DNA of 64,000 nucleotides from an uncultured Acidobacteriota bacterium (GTDB lineage: Bacteria > Acidobacteriota > Blastocatellia > RBC074), in the NCBI GenBank assembly GCA_902825875.1, contig CADECP010000012.1:1-64000 (forward strand), in the 5' to 3' direction. The notes below the pieces were generated by a model. It did not search any database, had not been told where the DNA came from, and saw only the letters and a list, made by a program, of their open reading frames with translations. The translations under genes and the position numbers were made by a program. Positions 9,403-18,843 of this stretch are shown piece after piece (the first letter of the stretch is position 1; each line of letters starts with the position of its first letter).

Positions 9403-9684
9403 TTTGGGGATACTCCTTTGCTCGATTCACCCAACTGTGGCATTCGAGCGGATAAACGAATGACTTCTTTTTTCTCCGACCGAAATCTGAACAAACGCTT
9501 TACGTTGAAGCGGCTCTAACCACTCCATAACGGCCTGAAAAAAGAGGGACTGAACAGGCAAGCCGAAAGACAAGCAAGGTTGCTTAAACTTTCGATTTAG
9601 AACACGTCTTGAAAGCCTTAATTCACGGGGAAATTTACGGGGTAGGCTGGGAATCTAGTGTGTCAATTTCGTAGGCAGCTTTTC
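9403..9684. other. Gene-free upstream region of the haloperoxidase
   Basis: With the terminator at 9685-9726 this makes a 361-base gap. It contains the haloperoxidase ribosome-binding site (AAAGGAG) and presumably its promoter. No confident -35/-10 pair, operator or small gene could be picked out. Confidence 0.5.
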
Positions 9685-9726
9685 AAAAAAGAGCGGCGGT
9701 CTTTACTGACACGCCGCTCTTTTATC
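9685..9726 (-). terminator. Rho-independent terminator of the SDR gene at 9764
   Basis: Perfect 12-base arms AAAAGAGCGGCG (9687-9698) and CGCCGCTCTTTT (9712-9723) enclose a 13-base loop. Read on the minus strand, the stem is followed by a T-run, the expected layout for ending transcription from the dehydrogenase gene that stops at 9764. Flanking A/T runs on both sides mean that it could also work in the other direction. Confidence 0.85.
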
Positions 9727-9763
9727 ATTAAGGAACAAATTCAAACAAGAGAAAATTCAAACT

Positions 9764-10588
9764 TCAAACATAAGACCCGCCCGTCACCAGCACTACGTGT
9801 CCGGTGACGTAATCAGACAGTGGCGAAGCCAGGAACAGCACCGGCCCGGCAGCTTCTTCGGGAGTTCCCGCGCGTCCCAGCGGAATGAAGTTCATCGCCG
9901 CTTGCCGCATTGAATCTGGAATTCCCAACTGGATTTCGTTTTCTCCGACGTGAACCGGCGTTTGAGTTTCTTTGGCGGCGGTCAGTCGTGTTTCGATAAA
10001 GCCGTAAGCCACGGCGTTGACGTTGATATTGAACCGCCCCCACTCTTTGGCCAGAGTTTTGGTCACGCCCACAATACCCATTTTGCCTGCGGAGTAATTC
10101 ACCTGGCCGGGATTCCCAGCTACGCCAGAAGTCGAAGAAACGTTGATGATCTTGCGATGAACGCGCTTGCCTTCTGCCATTTCGCGCTTGGCGGCTTCGC
10201 GCATGTAAGGCGTCGCAGCGCGAATGATTTTGAATGGCGCGGTCAGGTGAACTTCAATCATCGCTTCCCACATTTCGTCGGTAACATTCTGGATGACTCC
10301 GTCCCACGTATAGCCCGCGTTATTGACGATGATGTCCAGTTTGCCGAATTCCTGCACGGCGGTTTGCACAACTTTTTCGGCGAAATCCGGCGCCGTGACG
10401 CTACCCACGCAGGTCGTGGCGACTCCGCCGGATGCGTTGATCGAATTGGCCACGCCTTCGGCGGTTTCGCCGTCCAGGTCGTTGACCACAACGTGAGCGC
10501 CATGTTCGGCGAACAGAGTTGCGACGGCTCGGCCAATGCCGCGCCCGGAGCCAGTAACAATGGCAGATTTTCCTTCAAGAAGCTTCAT
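9764..10588 (-). CDS. Short-chain dehydrogenase/reductase, FabG-like
   Basis: A 274-residue classical SDR. The cofactor motif TGSGRGIG is at 12-19, NNAG at 89-92, and the catalytic Ser (151/152), Tyr165 and Lys169 are all present (YSAGK). Asp in VVNDLD after the second strand favours NAD(H). Proteins of this type act on 3-oxoacyl or other alcohol/ketone substrates in the cytoplasm, and the specific substrate is not evident. The C-terminus ends in the typical GHVVLVTGGSYV. It runs in the same direction as the second SDR at 10753, with a palindromic repeat between them, and ends at a clear terminator (9685-9726). Confidence 0.9.
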   Translation of the reverse strand: MKLLEGKSAIVTGSGRGIGRAVATLFAEHGAHVVVNDLDGETAEGVANSINASGGVATTCVGSVTAPDFAEKVVQTAVQEFGKLDIIVNNAGYTWDGVIQNVTDEMWEAMIEVHLTAPFKIIRAATPYMREAAKREMAEGKRVHRKIINVSSTSGVAGNPGQVNYSAGKMGIVGVTKTLAKEWGRFNINVNAVAYGFIETRLTAAKETQTPVHVGENEIQLGIPDSMRQAAMNFIPLGRAGTPEEAAGPVLFLASPLSDYVTGHVVLVTGGSYV

Positions 10589-10640
10589 GTCTTTTCCTCA
10601 CTTTTGATTTTTGGTAATGGCTCAACCAGAAAACGGAAAT

Positions 10641-10730
10641 TAACTACGAATAAACGCGAATGCTCACAAATAAATCCGATGACTGATTGGATTGGCTCAT
10701 TCGTGTTCATTCGTGGCTATTCGTAGTTTC
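10641..10730. repeat. Imperfect palindromic repeat (TACGAATA type)
   Basis: The left arm begins AACTACGAATAAACGCGAAT at 10642 and the right arm ends CATTCGTGGCTATTCGTAGT around 10729. The two are largely complementary over about 30 bases. It lies between the two SDR genes and would form a long hairpin in a read-through transcript. No other copy was found in this window. Confidence 0.6.
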
Positions 10731-10752
10731 GCTTCTGGCTCTGGTTTCCTGA

Positions 10753-11538
10753 CTACATGGTGCCGCGAATCAGTCCGCCGTCCACTTGCAGCGAAACGCC
10801 TGTCAGATAGCTCGCTCGCTCCGAAGCCAGAAAAGCGACGACTTCGCCGACTTCGCGCGGTTCGCCCAAACGGCGCAGCGGAATTTCCGCCGCCAGTTGT
10901 TCAAAGTATTGTTCGTAACTGACGCCGCGTTCTTTGACGCGAACATCTGCGATGGCGTTTTGTCGGTCGGTCAGGATTTGTCCCATCAGCACGGCGTTGA
11001 CCGTGATGCCGTCCGGTCCCAACTGATTGGCCATAGTTTTGGTCAACCCTGACAGCCCGGCGCGTAGCGTACTGGAAATCGTCAATTCGTCAATCGGCTG
11101 TTTGGCGACCAGCGATGTCAGGTGAATGATGCGCCCCCATTTGCGTTGCTGCATACCGGGAATAACCAGCCGAGACAATCGGACGACATTCATCAACGTG
11201 GATTCGACACCCGCCAGCCATTGTTCGTCGCTGAGTTGCAGAAAGCGACTGACCGGCGGGCCGCCGGTATTTGTCACCAGAATGTCCACCTGGCCGAAGT
11301 TTTCAACCGTCGCTTGATACCAGTTTTTCAGACTTTGCGGCGAAGAAACATCGGCGACCAGACACATTGTTTCGCCGTGAGCGTTGATCTCTTCGGCTGT
11401 TTTCATCAGCGTTTTTGAGTCGCGCGAGCAGATTGAAACTCGACAGCCCTCCTGCGCCAAAGCCAGCGCACAGGCTTTGCCAATGCCTTTGCTGGCGGCG
11501 GCAACCATTGCCACGCGACCTTTCAAACCTAAATCCAT
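10753..11538 (-). CDS. Short-chain dehydrogenase-fold protein lacking the catalytic Tyr and Lys
   Basis: The frame is open to 11625, but the SDR fold starts at the ATG at 11538 (MDLGLKGRV), giving 261 residues. The upstream 29 codons are hydrophobic and unlike SDR sequence. The nucleotide-binding motif AASKGIG (about 14-20) and the TNTGG segment (89-93) are present. Ser142 remains, but in alignment with the neighbouring 9764 protein the Tyr-x-x-x-Lys positions are Ser155 and Arg159 (SSTLR). This divergent subgroup keeps the fold and dimer surfaces, so it may use another mechanism or serve as a binding or regulatory partner. C-terminal GVSLQVDGG is typical. It probably forms a loose unit with the 9764 SDR. 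Confidence 0.85.
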   Translation of the reverse strand: MDLGLKGRVAMVAAASKGIGKACALALAQEGCRVSICSRDSKTLMKTAEEINAHGETMCLVADVSSPQSLKNWYQATVENFGQVDILVTNTGGPPVSRFLQLSDEQWLAGVESTLMNVVRLSRLVIPGMQQRKWGRIIHLTSLVAKQPIDELTISSTLRAGLSGLTKTMANQLGPDGITVNAVLMGQILTDRQNAIADVRVKERGVSYEQYFEQLAAEIPLRRLGEPREVGEVVAFLASERASYLTGVSLQVDGGLIRGTM

Positions 11539-11676
11539 AATCTGAGTTCCTTTGGGTAAAAGTAGGAAACCAACCACCAAAAGATGATGAACAAAAAAGG
11601 CCACGAAGCCAAGCCGGATTCTCATCCCGCTTAAACTTCGTGGCCAAATGGACTTTAGCCGAATGAAGCAGAAAGT

Positions 11677-14600
11677 CTAGAAGTTAAATCGTACGTTCAA
11701 ATCCATTGCACGAGCGGCGCTGGCGCTGCTCGGAATCCCGAAAAACGCTGAACCCAGAGTACCGCTGAAGTTGCCAAAGTTGACTCGGTTGAACACGTTG
11801 GTCACGCGAAGCTGCAGCGTCAGGCTGTAGCGTGAACTTTCAGCGCCACCAAATCCCATCATCATCGGGCCGCCGCCGCCGCCGAAACCACCACCGCCAC
11901 GACCGCCGCCGCCACCTGGACCACCGCCGCGTCCGCCGCCGCCACGACCACCGGCATCACCCATTCCACCTTGCTGGTTCTGAGCGTTGTTATTGTTTTT
12001 TCTAGTGCCAAACCCGAAAGTCTTGCTGATGTCCATCGAGACGTTGAAATTGCCAGGTCCCTGGGCGCGAACACCATTCGGGTAAGTCTGTTTCAGCCAC
12101 TCGCCCAAATTGACTCTGCCGGTTGTGCCTGTGCAGGTCTGTCCCGGCGGGCAAATCACGCGATTGAACTGAGCAGTTCCGTACAGGCTGGCCGACAAAT
12201 CGGAGTTACGTTGAATCGGTTTGCCATCCAATCCCAACGGGCGATCTGTGATCTGGCCATCGCGGTTGTCGTCCGCTCCGGTGGTGATGTTAAACGGCGA
12301 ACCGGAAGAAGCCATAATCATCGCACCCACCCGCATTCCCCACGGCAAAGTGAAGTTGTTGCCGCTGAACACACTGTGCCGACGATCGCCAGCCGAACGT
12401 CCCCATTCGCTGGTCAGATCGTAGTTGTCAGCAGGGCTGCCTTCGCCGTTGGAACGAACCCACGACAGCGTGTAACCGCCAAACAACATCGCGCGACCCA
12501 TTCGGCGATTGACGTTGAATCGGAACTGATTGACCGTGTTCAAAGCCGAAGCTTCGTATTGGAAAATCTGACCGGCTCCGGCAATCGGGCGAATGAATTG
12601 TCCCGGATTGTTCGGGTCGGCAAACGGCGCGTTGATGTTCCGGGTGCGGAACTGATTGATGCCGCGCGTGAATTGATATGTCACCGAAGCAATCAAGCCT
12701 TTGGGCAATTGCTGTTCAACCGAAACGCTGGAATTGATGTCGTAAGGCGCTTTCAGGTTCGGATCGAGTGGACGCAAGGTTGTGCTCTGCGAAGAGGTCA
12801 ACTGAGCGGCATTCAACTGAAGAGCCTCTGCCGCCGTCGCAGCGAAAATCGCGTTGCGAACCAGGAAGCTTTGTTGCAAAGCTCCGCCGCCGCCATTACG
12901 CAGAGCGTTTTCAACGCTGTTGCTTCTCAGCCGCTCGAAGAAAATGCCGCCGCCGGTGCGAATGGTCGTTTTGCCACTCTTGAACGGCGACCACGCGATG
13001 CCGAAACGAGGAGCGAAATTGATCTTGTCCTGCAATTGCGTCTGGAATTCGTGGCGCAAGCCGAACGAAACAGTCAAGCGAGGTTGAATCCGCCAGTCGT
13101 CGCCGACAAACCAGGAACCGCGAAACATGCTGTAATTCAGATTTTGGTTGCCTTGATTGATCGTGAACTGCGTGGCGCGAGCCGCCGGAAGCGTCGGATC
13201 AACCAATGCCAGACGATATTGATCCAGCGACGAGAAAGTGAAAGTGCCATTGAAATTGCTGCCGCTGATGTCTTCAAAACTTTCGCGGTCGAACTGCACG
13301 CCGCCTTTGATCGTGTGTTTGGCGCCTTTGGTCGTATAAGTCAGGTAATCCTGATATTCGATTTGCGTCGTTTGAGTGAAATTCGGGCAGCAGGTCGAGC
13401 CGCCGCCATTGAACGCATCCAACACGTTGATCGCCACGCCTTGAAACAGAGCGTTCTGATCGCTGTTGTCGCGTGAAAACTGCAATCGAGCTTCATGAAT
13501 CATCTTGGAATTGATGATCCAGGTTTCGGACAAACGAATGTTGTGTCCGCTGGAAGTGCGATCCGATCCGCGTTCCGGCAGCAGATTGTTGGTTCCGCCG
13601 CCTCCACCGCCGCCGAATCCACCACCGCCGCCACCAAATCCGCCGCCGCCAAATCCACCAAAACCGCCGCCGCCGCCAGCAGCAGCGAATTCCTGGTTAA
13701 TCGAGTTCGTTCGACGGTAGCTGTAATTCGTGTTCAGAGTGTTGCGGTCATTCAGCAGGTAATCCGCGCGAACGCCTATGTTGGTGCTGACTGTTTCAAT
13801 CGGCACGTTGGCGAAAAAGTCACCCGTCAAAATCCTGGCGTAAGTGTTGTTGCTGCCATCGGTCATGTTGCGGTCGGCATAAATGGTCGCCGACATTTTC
13901 TTTTTGATGATCGGGCCGCCAAAGTTGAAGTTAAAGCGATTGGTCATCTGGTCGGGTTTGACCAGAGCAAACGCATTGCGGGCGTTCAGGGCGTTATCAC
14001 GGAAACCCCAGCCGCCGCTGCCGCGCCAACGGTCGTTGCCGGGTTTGGTAATAATTTCGACACGATTGAAACCTGGGTTGGCAAATTCCGCCGAATACGG
14101 GCTTTGGTTGATGCGAATTTGCAGAATGGATTCTTTCGGCGGAAGGCGTCCGCCGCTGAAACCGTCAACGATGATGTCAGCGCCGTTGCCGTTTCCGGAG
14201 GCTCCAGAAGGGCCAACCAGATTGTCCAGGTATTCGCGCAGGTCGTCTTCGTTGTCTGGCAGGGATTTGATGAACTCTTCGGTCAACACTGTCGCGTTCA
14301 TGTTTTCGTTCGGGTCAGTCGAAACACCAATCGTGTTGGCCGAAATATCCGTGATGATATTTTCCATCGCCGCGACGTTCATCGTGATGTCCAGCGGCGA
14401 TTTTTCCAGCGGAACTTTCAGATCGTTGATAATCACCGCCTGAAAACCGGTGTAAGTCGCCGTCAAGGTGTAAACACCTGGCGGCACGTTGGCGATGCTG
14501 AATTCGCCGGTGACGGCGCTTTTGGCTTTGCGCTGTTTGCCGTCTGCCCCGGTCAGCACGATTTCTGCGTTCGGGATGGAGGCTTTCAATTCGTCAATCA

Positions 14601-14709
14601 CCTGTCCGCGCACGGTTGAATTCTGCGCAAAACTGACGGAAGCCAACAACAACGTCACTATCAACGTTGCCGCCATCGTAAATAAATTCTGCTTAGTTCG
14701 GTTAGTCAT
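11677..14709 (-). CDS. TonB-dependent receptor, Oar-like, with polyglycine inserts
   Basis: A 1,010-residue outer-membrane protein. It has a signal peptide (about 1-28 ending SFAQ), a carboxypeptidase-regulatory-like domain (about 30-110), a plug domain (about 130-235, with DIIVDGF and NPGFNRVEI) and a beta-barrel ending in MDLNVRFNF with a terminal Phe. Acidobacterial members of this family import unknown, often carbohydrate or peptide, ligands with TonB energy. Two glycine-rich inserts (about 340-370 and 915-946) interrupt the barrel and are probably extracellular loops. The carboxypeptidase-like domain and lack of a SusD neighbour separate it from classic SusCD pairs. It is transcribed divergently from the dehydratase at 14957. 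Confidence 0.9.
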   Translation of the reverse strand: MTNRTKQNLFTMAATLIVTLLLASVSFAQNSTVRGQVIDELKASIPNAEIVLTGADGKQRKAKSAVTGEFSIANVPPGVYTLTATYTGFQAVIINDLKVPLEKSPLDITMNVAAMENIITDISANTIGVSTDPNENMNATVLTEEFIKSLPDNEDDLREYLDNLVGPSGASGNGNGADIIVDGFSGGRLPPKESILQIRINQSPYSAEFANPGFNRVEIITKPGNDRWRGSGGWGFRDNALNARNAFALVKPDQMTNRFNFNFGGPIIKKKMSATIYADRNMTDGSNNTYARILTGDFFANVPIETVSTNIGVRADYLLNDRNTLNTNYSYRRTNSINQEFAAAGGGGGFGGFGGGGFGGGGGGFGGGGGGGTNNLLPERGSDRTSSGHNIRLSETWIINSKMIHEARLQFSRDNSDQNALFQGVAINVLDAFNGGGSTCCPNFTQTTQIEYQDYLTYTTKGAKHTIKGGVQFDRESFEDISGSNFNGTFTFSSLDQYRLALVDPTLPAARATQFTINQGNQNLNYSMFRGSWFVGDDWRIQPRLTVSFGLRHEFQTQLQDKINFAPRFGIAWSPFKSGKTTIRTGGGIFFERLRSNSVENALRNGGGGALQQSFLVRNAIFAATAAEALQLNAAQLTSSQSTTLRPLDPNLKAPYDINSSVSVEQQLPKGLIASVTYQFTRGINQFRTRNINAPFADPNNPGQFIRPIAGAGQIFQYEASALNTVNQFRFNVNRRMGRAMLFGGYTLSWVRSNGEGSPADNYDLTSEWGRSAGDRRHSVFSGNNFTLPWGMRVGAMIMASSGSPFNITTGADDNRDGQITDRPLGLDGKPIQRNSDLSASLYGTAQFNRVICPPGQTCTGTTGRVNLGEWLKQTYPNGVRAQGPGNFNVSMDISKTFGFGTRKNNNNAQNQQGGMGDAGGRGGGGRGGGPGGGGGRGGGGFGGGGGPMMMGFGGAESSRYSLTLQLRVTNVFNRVNFGNFSGTLGSAFFGIPSSASAARAMDLNVRFNF

Positions 14710-14956
14710 ATTTTTTCTTGTTGCTCCTCAATTCCTTCTCTTCTCAAAAGCTAAAGGGATGCGGATTTGTTTATAATTTCTGCTTTAGTCTTTCATTCGG
14801 TTTGTGAGGCCGGAATTTCGTAAAAGCTTCTTTCCGGCCACGTTCAGAAAGACGATGCTCGAAAAAGAGCAGTTTCAATAAATTTTCCGGTTTTGAGTTT
14901 TGACTCCCATCGCCCTTTCCCTTAGCTTATTCGTTCTGGTTCGCAACCAATTCACC

Positions 14957-17167
14957 ATGACAATCAGGAGACCGATTTTGACCAACATTGTTCGCATCAC
15001 GCGCGGCGATAACCCTTACAGCCGCGAAGTCCAGGGCAAAGCCAACGAACCCATCACCGTCGCCGCCATTCTCGACCGCAGCCGCGCCCTGCTGGGAGTC
15101 CGCGATTTGGATTATTCGCTCGAAGCGATTTACGACCGGCTGGAAATAAACGCGCCTCGCATCGCCATCATCGGCGGTTCACCAGACCATCCGGCGCACA
15201 TCATGGATCCAGAAACGACGGCTCACGCGGCGATTCGTATCTGGCAAAACGGTGGAGTCCCTTTCGCGTTTTCGACTCCTGTGCTGTGCGACGGCACGGC
15301 TCAATCAAACGTTGGGATGTGTTATTCGCTGGAATCGCGCAACGCGATGACCACGATGATCGTCAACCAAATGGAAGCGCAGAGCTACCACGGAGCCTTT
15401 GTCATTCAAGGATGCGACAAACAGCCAATGGCCGCCGTCGCCGCATTGGCCGCGCTGGATGTCACTCGAATTGCTCGCGGCGACGCGCCAGTTTTTGCCA
15501 CTTTCGCTCCAGCGCACGTGCTGAAGGGCGGAACCTTCCCCGAAGATTTGCGCGCAGACATCGAAGCCGTCGCCCAAAAAGCCGAATCGCTCAGCAATCA
15601 GGAAATCGCCGACGACGTTCGAGACGGTTTGGCTTACGTGCTGCAATGCACGACGAACACTCAGTTTCAGGGAGTTTTCACCCGCGCTGTCGCTGCCGGA
15701 ATCATCACTCACGACGAACACAAAGCCTTTGAAAAACGACTGGCCGTCAACACCTGCGACGGCAAAGGCGGCATTTGCGCGTTCAACGGCACAGGCAATT
15801 CTTCGCGCCACGTTGTCGCGGCTTTAGGTTTAGTGCATCCGGCGTTGGAACTGCTGGCCGAACCGCCGAATCAGGATCAGGTCAACCAAGCCGTAGACGC
15901 TCTGTTTGCCATCTGCAACGAACCTGATTACTCCGTTTCAGCAGTCGTCAAAGCCAACATCGAAAACTGCGTTCGCATACATTCGACTACTGGCGGATCA
16001 ACTAATCTGATGATGCACATTGTTTCGGCCTTCATTCACGCCGGAGTGGATTTTTCCATTTGGGATTACGACCGCATCCGCCGGGCAGCAGCGATTCCTG
16101 ACTTGTTCAATTACAGCCTGACCCAGGGCCGCACGATTTTTGAACTTGCTCAGCAATGTTGTTCAGGGCAGATTCGCGGAATGGAAACCGTGATGTACGA
16201 ACTGACTCGCAACGACGTGCCAATGGCTTTGAGCGCGACGACTGTCACGGGTTCGACCTGGAAGACTCGGCTGTCTGACACGACCAACCTTTCCGCCGAT
16301 GGAGTCACTAACAATCCGATCATTCTGAGTAAACCTCGCCGAGCCTTCAGCGGAGTGGACGTACTGACCAGCAATTTCTTCGACTCCGCCGTAGTCAAAA
16401 TCAGCGGAATGCCTGACGCTCAACTGGATGAGTTCGACACGAAACTCGCCATGGTTTTGTATTTCGAAAACGAAGACGACGCCAACCGCAGCCTGCTGGA
16501 CGCGGGTTATCTGGATTCCGTCAAAACCAATGCGGCGATTACTCACGCCGACTTGCTGAGAATTTACGAACACAACACGAATCAAAAAGCCGATGCCCGA
16601 ATCAACGCTTTCAACCGCGAAGAACTCTTCGACTTTATGCTGCACGAACGTCTCATCAAGTTCGCCGTGGTCATCAGCGGACAAGGCCCCGAAGCTTACG
16701 GCATGCCCGAAATGTTCACGCCTATGCAGCACATCAACGCCAATCGTCACCTGAAAAAGCTCGCGATGATTCTGACCGACGGACGTTATTCCGGCGTCAG
16801 TTACGGAGCCGCCATCGGCCACATCACCCCCGAAGCCAAACGCGGCGGAGCGATTCTGTACCTGCAAACCGGCGATTTGATTCAATCCAACCTGCGCGCT
16901 CGGCGCTTTGTTCTTATTGACCGAGCGGCTTTGCGCGCCGACGGCTCAGTAATCGAAAATGCCGCCGACCTGGCAAAAGAACGAAAAGAACTCGGCGAAG
17001 AACGGCTGAGAAGAATCAACGCCCGGCTCCAGGACATCGTCCCAACCAATCGCATGCGCGACGTGACCGACGCCGCTCGCGGAGTCATCCCGAACTCCGT
17101 CGCCGAATGCGCGCACGAACAATTCGTCGAATTCGCCAATCGCAATCTGGCAATGGCAGGGGATTAA
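14957..17167 (+). CDS. IlvD/Edd-family dehydratase (dihydroxy-acid or sugar-acid dehydratase)
   Basis: The frame is open from 14900, but the ATG at 14957 (MTIRRP) removes a non-conserved hydrophobic lead and gives 736 residues. The fold is clear from CDGTAQSNVGMCYSL (about 111-125), the GCDK cysteine (Cys153), TCDGKGGICAF (about 280) and a C-terminal swivel domain with DGRYSGVSYGAAIGHI. These enzymes use an Fe-S cluster to dehydrate dihydroxy acids. Length and the altered cluster motifs separate it from typical IlvD (about 560-620 residues). It is closer in size to sugar-acid dehydratases such as the YjhG/YagF group, so a role in sugar-acid breakdown is more likely than branched-chain amino-acid synthesis. 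No other ilv gene lies nearby. The divergent TonB receptor could supply its substrate, but this is a guess. Confidence 0.82.
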   Translation: MTIRRPILTNIVRITRGDNPYSREVQGKANEPITVAAILDRSRALLGVRDLDYSLEAIYDRLEINAPRIAIIGGSPDHPAHIMDPETTAHAAIRIWQNGGVPFAFSTPVLCDGTAQSNVGMCYSLESRNAMTTMIVNQMEAQSYHGAFVIQGCDKQPMAAVAALAALDVTRIARGDAPVFATFAPAHVLKGGTFPEDLRADIEAVAQKAESLSNQEIADDVRDGLAYVLQCTTNTQFQGVFTRAVAAGIITHDEHKAFEKRLAVNTCDGKGGICAFNGTGNSSRHVVAALGLVHPALELLAEPPNQDQVNQAVDALFAICNEPDYSVSAVVKANIENCVRIHSTTGGSTNLMMHIVSAFIHAGVDFSIWDYDRIRRAAAIPDLFNYSLTQGRTIFELAQQCCSGQIRGMETVMYELTRNDVPMALSATTVTGSTWKTRLSDTTNLSADGVTNNPIILSKPRRAFSGVDVLTSNFFDSAVVKISGMPDAQLDEFDTKLAMVLYFENEDDANRSLLDAGYLDSVKTNAAITHADLLRIYEHNTNQKADARINAFNREELFDFMLHERLIKFAVVISGQGPEAYGMPEMFTPMQHINANRHLKKLAMILTDGRYSGVSYGAAIGHITPEAKRGGAILYLQTGDLIQSNLRARRFVLIDRAALRADGSVIENAADLAKERKELGEERLRRINARLQDIVPTNRMRDVTDAARGVIPNSVAECAHEQFVEFANRNLAMAGD

Positions 17168-17179
17168 TGGAGTCAGACA

Positions 17180-17470
17180 ATGAAAATCGAACGGTTCATC
17201 TGGCTTGATTACTTTGTTGAAAAGCTCGCTCGAAAACACAACGTCACTACGGGCGAAGCTGAGGAAATTTTCAATAACCGCCCGCGTATTCAATTCGCCG
17301 AAAAGGGCGACGTAGATGGCGAAGACCTTTATCGGGCGCTGGGCAAAACTGATGAGGGACGCTACCTCGCTGTCTTTTTCGTTTACAAAGGCGCGGGCGA
17401 GGCTCTCGTCGTTTCCGCTCGTGATATGAGCGACAGGGAAAGAAAGAGTTATGGCAAACACAAGAAATAA
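17180..17470 (+). CDS. BrnT-family toxin-like protein
   Basis: A 96-residue protein starting 12 bases after the dehydratase stop. It shows the BrnT pattern: an aromatic N-terminal strand (FIWLDYFVEKLARKHNV), an acidic helix (EAEEIF), a central GRYLAVFF strand and the C-terminal VVSARDMSDRERKSY. BrnT proteins have a RelE-like fold and cut RNA when not bound by their antitoxin. Its end overlaps the start of the CopG-like gene by 20 bases. The usual BrnT-BrnA gene order is kept, and such pairs normally repress their own promoter. Confidence 0.75.
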   Translation: MKIERFIWLDYFVEKLARKHNVTTGEAEEIFNNRPRIQFAEKGDVDGEDLYRALGKTDEGRYLAVFFVYKGAGEALVVSARDMSDRERKSYGKHKK

Positions 17471-17732
17471 GAAAGCGAAAAAAGCTCAACTTGACCCACT
17501 GCCGGAACACTTCGCCAGTCTCGAAGAAGCTGGCGAGTTCTGGGACACCCACGACAGCGCGGATTACGAAGAACACTTTCGAGACGTGGACTGCGAGATC
17601 GAAATTAAAAACCAATCTTTCTTTGTGTCGCTCGAAAGCGACCTTTACCGCAAAGTATCAACCATCGCGCGCTCCAAAGGCGTTTCGGCTGAAACACTGG
17701 TCAATCTGTGGGTTCAGGAAAAAGCGGCATAG
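17451..17732 (+). CDS. CopG-type antitoxin (BrnA-like)
   Basis: A 93-residue protein overlapping the toxin gene by 20 bases. The middle contains FWDTHDSADYEEHF (about 30-43), a hallmark of the CopG-antitoxin family PF12441. The C-terminal half (FFVSLESDLYRKVSTIARSK) looks like a ribbon-helix-helix DNA-binding segment. It should neutralise the BrnT-like protein and repress the pair. A basic lysine-rich N-terminus (NKKAKKAQ) precedes the conserved part. The stop lies 34 bases before the AAA ATPase gene, so the pair may be co-transcribed with the ATPase system. Confidence 0.75.
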   Translation: MANTRNKKAKKAQLDPLPEHFASLEEAGEFWDTHDSADYEEHFRDVDCEIEIKNQSFFVSLESDLYRKVSTIARSKGVSAETLVNLWVQEKAA

Positions 17733-17766
17733 CTTGCATCTCACCAACAGCTAAAAAGGAAGGTTT

Positions 17767-18843
17767 ATGGAAGGCAAAAGAACCATTCATTCGATCAAGC
17801 TGAAAAATATCTTGTCCTTCGGCAGCGAAGGACAGGAGATCGAACTTCAGCCGCTAAACGTACTGATCGGCCCGAATGCCTCGGGAAAATCGAATTTCAT
17901 TGAAGCTTTCAGATTGCTTCGGGCTTTACCAGACAACCCTGCTCAGGTAATCCGCGACGGTGGTGGGGTAGCAGAATGGTTATGGAAAGGTGGCGATCCC
18001 AATCCAATTGCCTCTATTAGCCTGTTTTTTGAGAATATTTCTTACTCTCTGAAATTCGCAAAAGTTGGCTATCAATGGGAGATAACCGATGAAGAGGTTA
18101 GTCTAAAATCTCAGGAGCCTATAACCAGAGCGGGCAATTACCAATCTGAAGAATCTCTATGGAGCCACCTTAAGCATAAAACCAATACCTTCTTTACCCC
18201 CGCACAAAAACTCTCATCAATTGGTATCTACAAAGAATGGAATTCTGGGCGCTTCTCCCCGATCCGATCTGCGCAAAGACCAGACCTCCCTGGAAGACCA
18301 CTACGAGAGGATTTGAGTAACTTTGGATTACTACTTAACAACCTTCCGTTCCGAATCAAACAACAAATCGCAGACCAACTTAAGGAGGTTTATGATGGCG
18401 TTGAAGAAGTAATCACACAGATAGACGGTGGAACGGTACAAGCTTTCATTCAAGAAAAGGGCTTGGCTTCATCCACACCTCTGCTTAGGGTTTCGGATGG
18501 AACATTGCGCTATCTATTCTTACTTACGCTGCTAAACCAACCAGAACCGCCATCGCTCATTTGCTTGGAAGAACCGGAAAGCGGCTTGCATCCCGATGTT
18601 ATTCATAAAGTCGCGGAACTACTAATCGAAGCGTCTCAACGAACTCAGTTGATCGTCACTACTCATTCAGAGTTTTTGGTTTCCGCGCTTTCGGAAATTC
18701 CAGAATCAGTGATTATTTGTGAGCGAGATCAAAATGGCACTCAAATGAATAGGCTTGACCCAGAATCGCTCAAAGGATGGCTGGAAAGATATTCGCTCGG
18801 TGATCTTTGGATGAAAGGCGAACTGGGAGGGACTCGCTGGTGA
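17767..18843 (+). CDS. AAA/ABC-type ATPase (AAA_21, RecF/OLD-like) of a two-gene conflict system
   Basis: A 358-residue ATPase of the SMC/RecF/OLD group. It has Walker A GPNASGKSN (35-43), a signature-like SDGTL (243-247), Walker B LICLEEP (264-270) and the H-loop His300 (TTHSEF). The central part is short, so there is no long coiled coil. The DNA is visibly richer in A/T than the flanking metabolic genes, which suggests transfer. Its 3' end overlaps the DUF4276 gene by 4 bases if the GTG at 18840 is used, a sign of tight coupling. ATPases of this kind paired with a small effector (PARIS, OLD/Gabija-like layouts) act in phage defence. By analogy this one would sense infection and control the partner. 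Confidence 0.85.
   Translation: MEGKRTIHSIKLKNILSFGSEGQEIELQPLNVLIGPNASGKSNFIEAFRLLRALPDNPAQVIRDGGGVAEWLWKGGDPNPIASISLFFENISYSLKFAKVGYQWEITDEEVSLKSQEPITRAGNYQSEESLWSHLKHKTNTFFTPAQKLSSIGIYKEWNSGRFSPIRSAQRPDLPGRPLREDLSNFGLLLNNLPFRIKQQIADQLKEVYDGVEEVITQIDGGTVQAFIQEKGLASSTPLLRVSDGTLRYLFLLTLLNQPEPPSLICLEEPESGLHPDVIHKVAELLIEASQRTQLIVTTHSEFLVSALSEIPESVIICERDQNGTQMNRLDPESLKGWLERYSLGDLWMKGELGGTRW

Noticed and set aside
10753-11625. Longer SDR start at 11625 with a membrane lead
   Set aside because: The extra 29 residues are not SDR-like, while the ATG at 11538 gives the standard fold start.
11971-13476. Long open frame on the plus strand opposite the TonB receptor
   Set aside because: It is antisense to a clear receptor gene, and its composition (Arg/Ala/Val/Gln-rich, no motifs) reflects the codon pattern of the other strand.
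13495-14619. Open frame of 374 codons opposite the receptor N-terminus
   Set aside because: A shadow of the real gene; alanine and valine runs come from complementary glycine-rich codons.
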